Positions 61,350 to 64,000 of a stretch of DNA of 64,000 nt are shown here, piece after piece; position 1 is the first letter of the stretch; every line of letters begins with the position of its first letter. The position numbers were made by a program, and so were the translations under genes. The notes beneath the pieces were generated by a model. It saw nothing but the letters and a program-made list of their open reading frames with translations. It did no database searches and was not told where the DNA came from. The DNA is from Clostridium sp. CAG:768 (GTDB lineage Bacteria; Cyanobacteriota; Vampirovibrionia; Gastranaerophilales; Gastranaerophilaceae). Where the stretch lies: assembly GCA_000437435.1 (NCBI GenBank), contig FR899625.1:62001-126000 (forward strand). Reading direction: 5' to 3'.

Positions 61350-61378
61350 TTGTAAAGTTTTTTCAAATTTGTTAAAAT
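61350..61378 (+). promoter_or_regulatory. Probable promoter of prepilin 8
   Basis: TTGTAA and TAAAAT are separated by 17 bases, 43 bases before the leader ATG. Confidence 0.5.
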
Positions 61379-61421
61379 AAAGATGTGATAATATAGTACT
61401 AAAAGAGGAAAGGAGCTTGTT

Positions 61422-62245
61422 ATGAAAAGATTTGAAGTAGATCAGACACAAAAATCTTGTAAGAACAATCAATCTTGTGTTGAAGTGTCTACCTGCGTAG
61501 CAGTCGGGGGGGGGGCAATTTAAGGCTTACTACACAAGGGTTTCAAGGGGTTGAAAAAGAATATAAAAAATGTTATATTAGTGATATGATACATCACTAT
61601 AAGAGAAAAAGCGGTTTTACATTAGCTGAGGTTTTAATAACATTAGGAATAATAGGAGTTGTGGCAGCTTTGACTATTCCGACAGTTCTTTCTAAATACA
61701 GAGAAAAGGTTTATTTGACCCAATTGAAAAAGATGGTTTCAATGGTGGAAAAAGCATTAGAAAGAATAAATGTGGAGACTGGGTCTATTTGTGATACGTA
61801 TACATCTTGTTATAACAAAGATGTATATTCAAAAGCATCCTGTTTTAATAATATTCTGTTTGAGTATGGGGATATTGATAAAAATTCGGTTACAACAAAA
61901 TATGTTCATCCGGCTCAATCTCCTCTTTACTTTAAAGATGGTAGCAGTTTAAATATGAATACTGTTAATGCGACAGCTACATATACTGTATTTACATTTG
62001 ATGTAAATGGCACTAAAAAGCCAAATAAAGGTGGAATAGATCAATTTGTAGTTCATTATTATCCTTGTAGTTTAAGTTATGTGAAAAGAACTTATAAAAA
62101 TCTTGTTTATGATTTAGTTCCAATGAATCAAAATCAGAGAAATAATACGATAAAATCTTGTTCTAATAATGATGCTCAAGCTTGTATTAAATTAATTCTT
62201 GATAATAACTTTGAAAAACCTAGTGATTATCCTTTAAAATTCTAG
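61422..62245 (+). CDS. Prepilin-like protein 8, leader and body separated by a G10 tract (out of frame by one base)
   Basis: GAAAGGAGC precedes the ATG at 61422. The leader is 28 codons, then GGGAI and TAA. With 11 G it continues as VGGGGNLRLTTQGFQGVEKEYKK to HHYKRKSG and FTLAEVLITLGIIGVVAA. The fused segment matches prepilin 1 residue for residue over about 30 positions (GVEKE.KKCY.SD). An in-frame ATG at 61586 could start translation without the leader, but has no ribosome binding site. The mature protein has CDTYTSCYN and ends NNFEKPSDYPLKF. Confidence 0.75.
61506..61515 (+). repeat. G10 homopolymer gating prepilin 8
   Basis: Ten consecutive G followed by CAATTTAA, in which the TAA stops the leader frame. 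Confidence 0.95.
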
Positions 62246-62258
62246 ATATTGTCAATTT

Positions 62259-63245
62259 TTAGTTTGAAGCGAGTTCATTTTCTCCAAATAAGAATACTTG
62301 AATAGCATTTTCTGTTTGTTTTATCGGTTTGTAAAAATCTTTTATCAAAACACATTGAGTTTGAATGCAGTTTAAATTTCTTTCGTGTAAATATTTTTCT
62401 AAAATATCTGCATTTTTTGTATATTGACGATGTTTTAAAAATGCGTAAAATTTTGTTTTTCTTCTTGAAATTTCCCCTAGTGCAAAATTTATAATTTCGT
62501 CATAAGGAACATCATATCCATCATTTAAAGACATATCAATAATAAAATTGTAATTGTCATTTGTTGTTATAGAAAGATATGCAATAATTCTATGATTTGA
62601 AGGTTCTTCTAGTACATATCTGTTTTTGTAGAAATTAGTTAAACCTTCAAAAAACGGTTCTTTATATTCTTCTTTTGATCGTTCTAAAGATGGTTTGTAT
62701 AAATTCTTTAATTCATTATTGTATAATTTTGCAATAGCTTTTGCATCAGAATTTTGGCAGTATCTGAAGTTTGCGCATTTATCTGTTTGTGGAGTAAAAT
62801 TTTCAAGTTTCCACAAATTTTCGTAACTGCATTGTCTAAATCCACAACCTTGTAAGAATAAATTTATTAATTCATCGTGTGATTGATCTATGGAAACTAA
62901 AAATGATTTTGCACCTTTGGCTCCGTATCTAGCGATTACAAATTCAACTAATTGTTTCCCGACTTCATATAAATTTTGTTTGAAGATTAATCTTGTTATA
63001 TTAATTTTATAAGGGTTTCCGCTTGTTGGGACAATTGTAATTAGTCCCATAATTTCTTTATTATCAAGGAATATATAAGATTCAGGCAGAAATTTGTATT
63101 TTAGAGGCAGAATTGCGTGGAGCATAATAAAAGCTTCTACATTTAAAGCTTTGGTGTACTTGTTCCCATCATCGCTTCCTAAATAAGAAATCATTTTTTT
63201 GATTTTAGGTGCATCAAAACAATTTAATCTTCTTATTACTGCCAT
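62259..63245 (-). CDS. GNAT acetyltransferase-like protein
   Basis: A 328-residue protein with two GNAT-like halves: VIRRLNCFDAPKIKKMI...IFLDNKEIMGLITIV in the first and FRYCQNSDAKAIAKLYNNEL...NHRIIAYLSIT in the second. Typical strands and helices are present, but a Q/RxxGxG/A acetyl-CoA loop is not clear, so it may be a degenerate or non-acetylating member. Convergent with prepilin 8, ending 13 bp after its stop. Confidence 0.65.
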   Translation of the reverse strand: MAVIRRLNCFDAPKIKKMISYLGSDDGNKYTKALNVEAFIMLHAILPLKYKFLPESYIFLDNKEIMGLITIVPTSGNPYKINITRLIFKQNLYEVGKQLVEFVIARYGAKGAKSFLVSIDQSHDELINLFLQGCGFRQCSYENLWKLENFTPQTDKCANFRYCQNSDAKAIAKLYNNELKNLYKPSLERSKEEYKEPFFEGLTNFYKNRYVLEEPSNHRIIAYLSITTNDNYNFIIDMSLNDGYDVPYDEIINFALGEISRRKTKFYAFLKHRQYTKNADILEKYLHERNLNCIQTQCVLIKDFYKPIKQTENAIQVFLFGENELASN

Positions 63246-63313
63246 ATACTTATTATATAATTTATTGTTAATCTTTTCAAGTTTGTGATAAAATTTTTTG
63301 TGCGAGGCGGAGT

Positions 63314-64000
63314 ATGAAAATAGCTGTAATTGATAATGAAAAAATTATTGTAAAAAATGTTGAAGATATTAAATTAAATTCCCGTAAAGGTGCAATTGTA
63401 AAAGTTTTAGGTTGTGGACTTTGCGGATCAGATATAGTTAAATTTGTTCATAAAATTTCAAAAGATGGAACTGTATTAGGTCATGAGATTGTCGCAGAAA
63501 TTGTAGATATTGATTCTGATACTGATTTTAAAATTGGAGATGAAATAGTTACATCTCATCATATTCCTTGTGGGGAATGTGTGTATTGCAAACATGGTAA
63601 TGTATCAATGTGTGAACATTTCAAGTCTACGAATATTCGTCCCGGAGGTTTTTCTGAATATGTTTATTTGAGTGAAGAACATTTGAAAAATGTTGCACAC
63701 TTAAAACCTGAAAATTTATCAGATATAGAAGCTTCTTTTTACGAACCTTTAGGTTGTATAGTTCGTGCAGTTAAACGTGCAAGTTTGTTAAAAGGTGATA
63801 AAGCTTTGGTTGTTGGATTAGGCTCAATAGGAATTTTGACAGCTCAGGCTTTAAAAGCATATGGTTATGATGTACTTGGTTGTGATTTGTTAAAAGAAAG
63901 AATTGAGCTTTTAAAATCTTTTGGAATTGATGCTATTGATGTGAGAGAACTTGTCGATGATTACAAGGCTGATGGAATATTTATGACATCAGGGGCAGAC
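63314..64000 (+). CDS. Zinc-dependent alcohol dehydrogenase-like protein, N-terminal part (truncated by window edge)
   Basis: About 229 residues visible, cut at base 64000. The GroES-like catalytic domain has GLCGSDIVKF, LGHEIVAEIV and the structural zinc site CGECVYCKHGNVSMC (four cysteines). The Rossmann domain starts ALVVGLGSIGILTAQ. This is the medium-chain dehydrogenase family, probably acting on a sugar alcohol or threonine-like substrate. GGCGGAG precedes the ATG. Confidence 0.88.
   Translation, partial: MKIAVIDNEKIIVKNVEDIKLNSRKGAIVKVLGCGLCGSDIVKFVHKISKDGTVLGHEIVAEIVDIDSDTDFKIGDEIVTSHHIPCGECVYCKHGNVSMCEHFKSTNIRPGGFSEYVYLSEEHLKNVAHLKPENLSDIEASFYEPLGCIVRAVKRASLLKGDKALVVGLGSIGILTAQALKAYGYDVLGCDLLKERIELLKSFGIDAIDVRELVDDYKADGIFMTSGAD

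Noticed and set aside
14877..62245. A mobile element or diversity-generating retroelement spreading the G tracts
   Set aside because: No reverse transcriptase, transposase, invertase or terminal repeats are present; the tract flanks are only loosely similar.

Overview
The window is strongly AT-rich. Its gene content looks like a gut-type member of Candidatus Gastranaerophilales (Vampirovibrionia/Melainabacteria, the non-photosynthetic sister group of Cyanobacteria). This placement is inferred from the many prepilins with an FTLAEVLITLGIIGVVAA-type N-terminus, a cyanobacterial-type group 3 sigma factor and several unrecognised families; no 16S gene is present to prove it. No insertion sequence, phage, CRISPR array or integrase is visible. 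The first gene (a TrkA-like protein) and the last (a zinc alcohol dehydrogenase-like protein) are cut by the window edges.

Layout. 1-12.2 kb: TrkA-like, a kinase-like protein, mtnP-yggT, a secreted lytic transglycosylase, a large unknown protein, an M20 peptidase, mutS2, a glutamate synthase-type oxidoreductase and two unknown membrane or secreted proteins. 12.3-31 kb: membrane pyrophosphatase, activase, rlmN, dtd, a zinc-ribbon/low-complexity protein, rimM-trmD, two YkgJ-type cysteine-cluster proteins, a GH57 protein and four prepilins. 31-47 kb: pckA, ferredoxin, deoB, two prepilins, an M49-like peptidase, rlmH-mscS, tRNA-Gly, an orphan structured RNA, a parvulin/M24/trmH/dnaA/ruvA run, then a prepilin peptidase next to an alternative sigma factor. 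47-64 kb: gatC, pyrG, a DUF212-pilin chimera, ispA-rsgA, three prepilins, a sugar-type MFS carrier with a B12 radical SAM protein, two tandem thymidylate-kinase-like genes, an HD/OB nuclease-like gene, ilvC and a GNAT-like gene.

The most striking content is a dispersed family of nine prepilin-like genes. Eight have a run of exactly ten G (six loci) or ten C (two loci) between a translation start and the prepilin signal. In all six G-type loci the start with a good ribosome binding site runs into a stop just after the tract. One extra base in the tract (11, or 8) would fuse the leader in frame to the prepilin body. The fused frame encodes a recurring peptide (GGGGNL.L..Q.F), which argues that it is really translated. 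The two C-type loci behave the same from their best-placed ATG but are open from a TTG seven bases upstream. The ninth prepilin has no tract and is simply open. The prepilin peptidase at 45.7-46.7 kb could process all of them. A sigma factor 17 bp upstream of it resembles the cyanobacterial group that controls pili. A 3' pilin fragment copied onto an unrelated gene, and a mosaic prepilin that shares each end with a different locus, suggest recombination between family members. Whether the tracts are slipped-strand switches, programmed frameshift or transcriptional-slippage sites, or uniformly under-called homopolymers cannot be decided from one assembled sequence.
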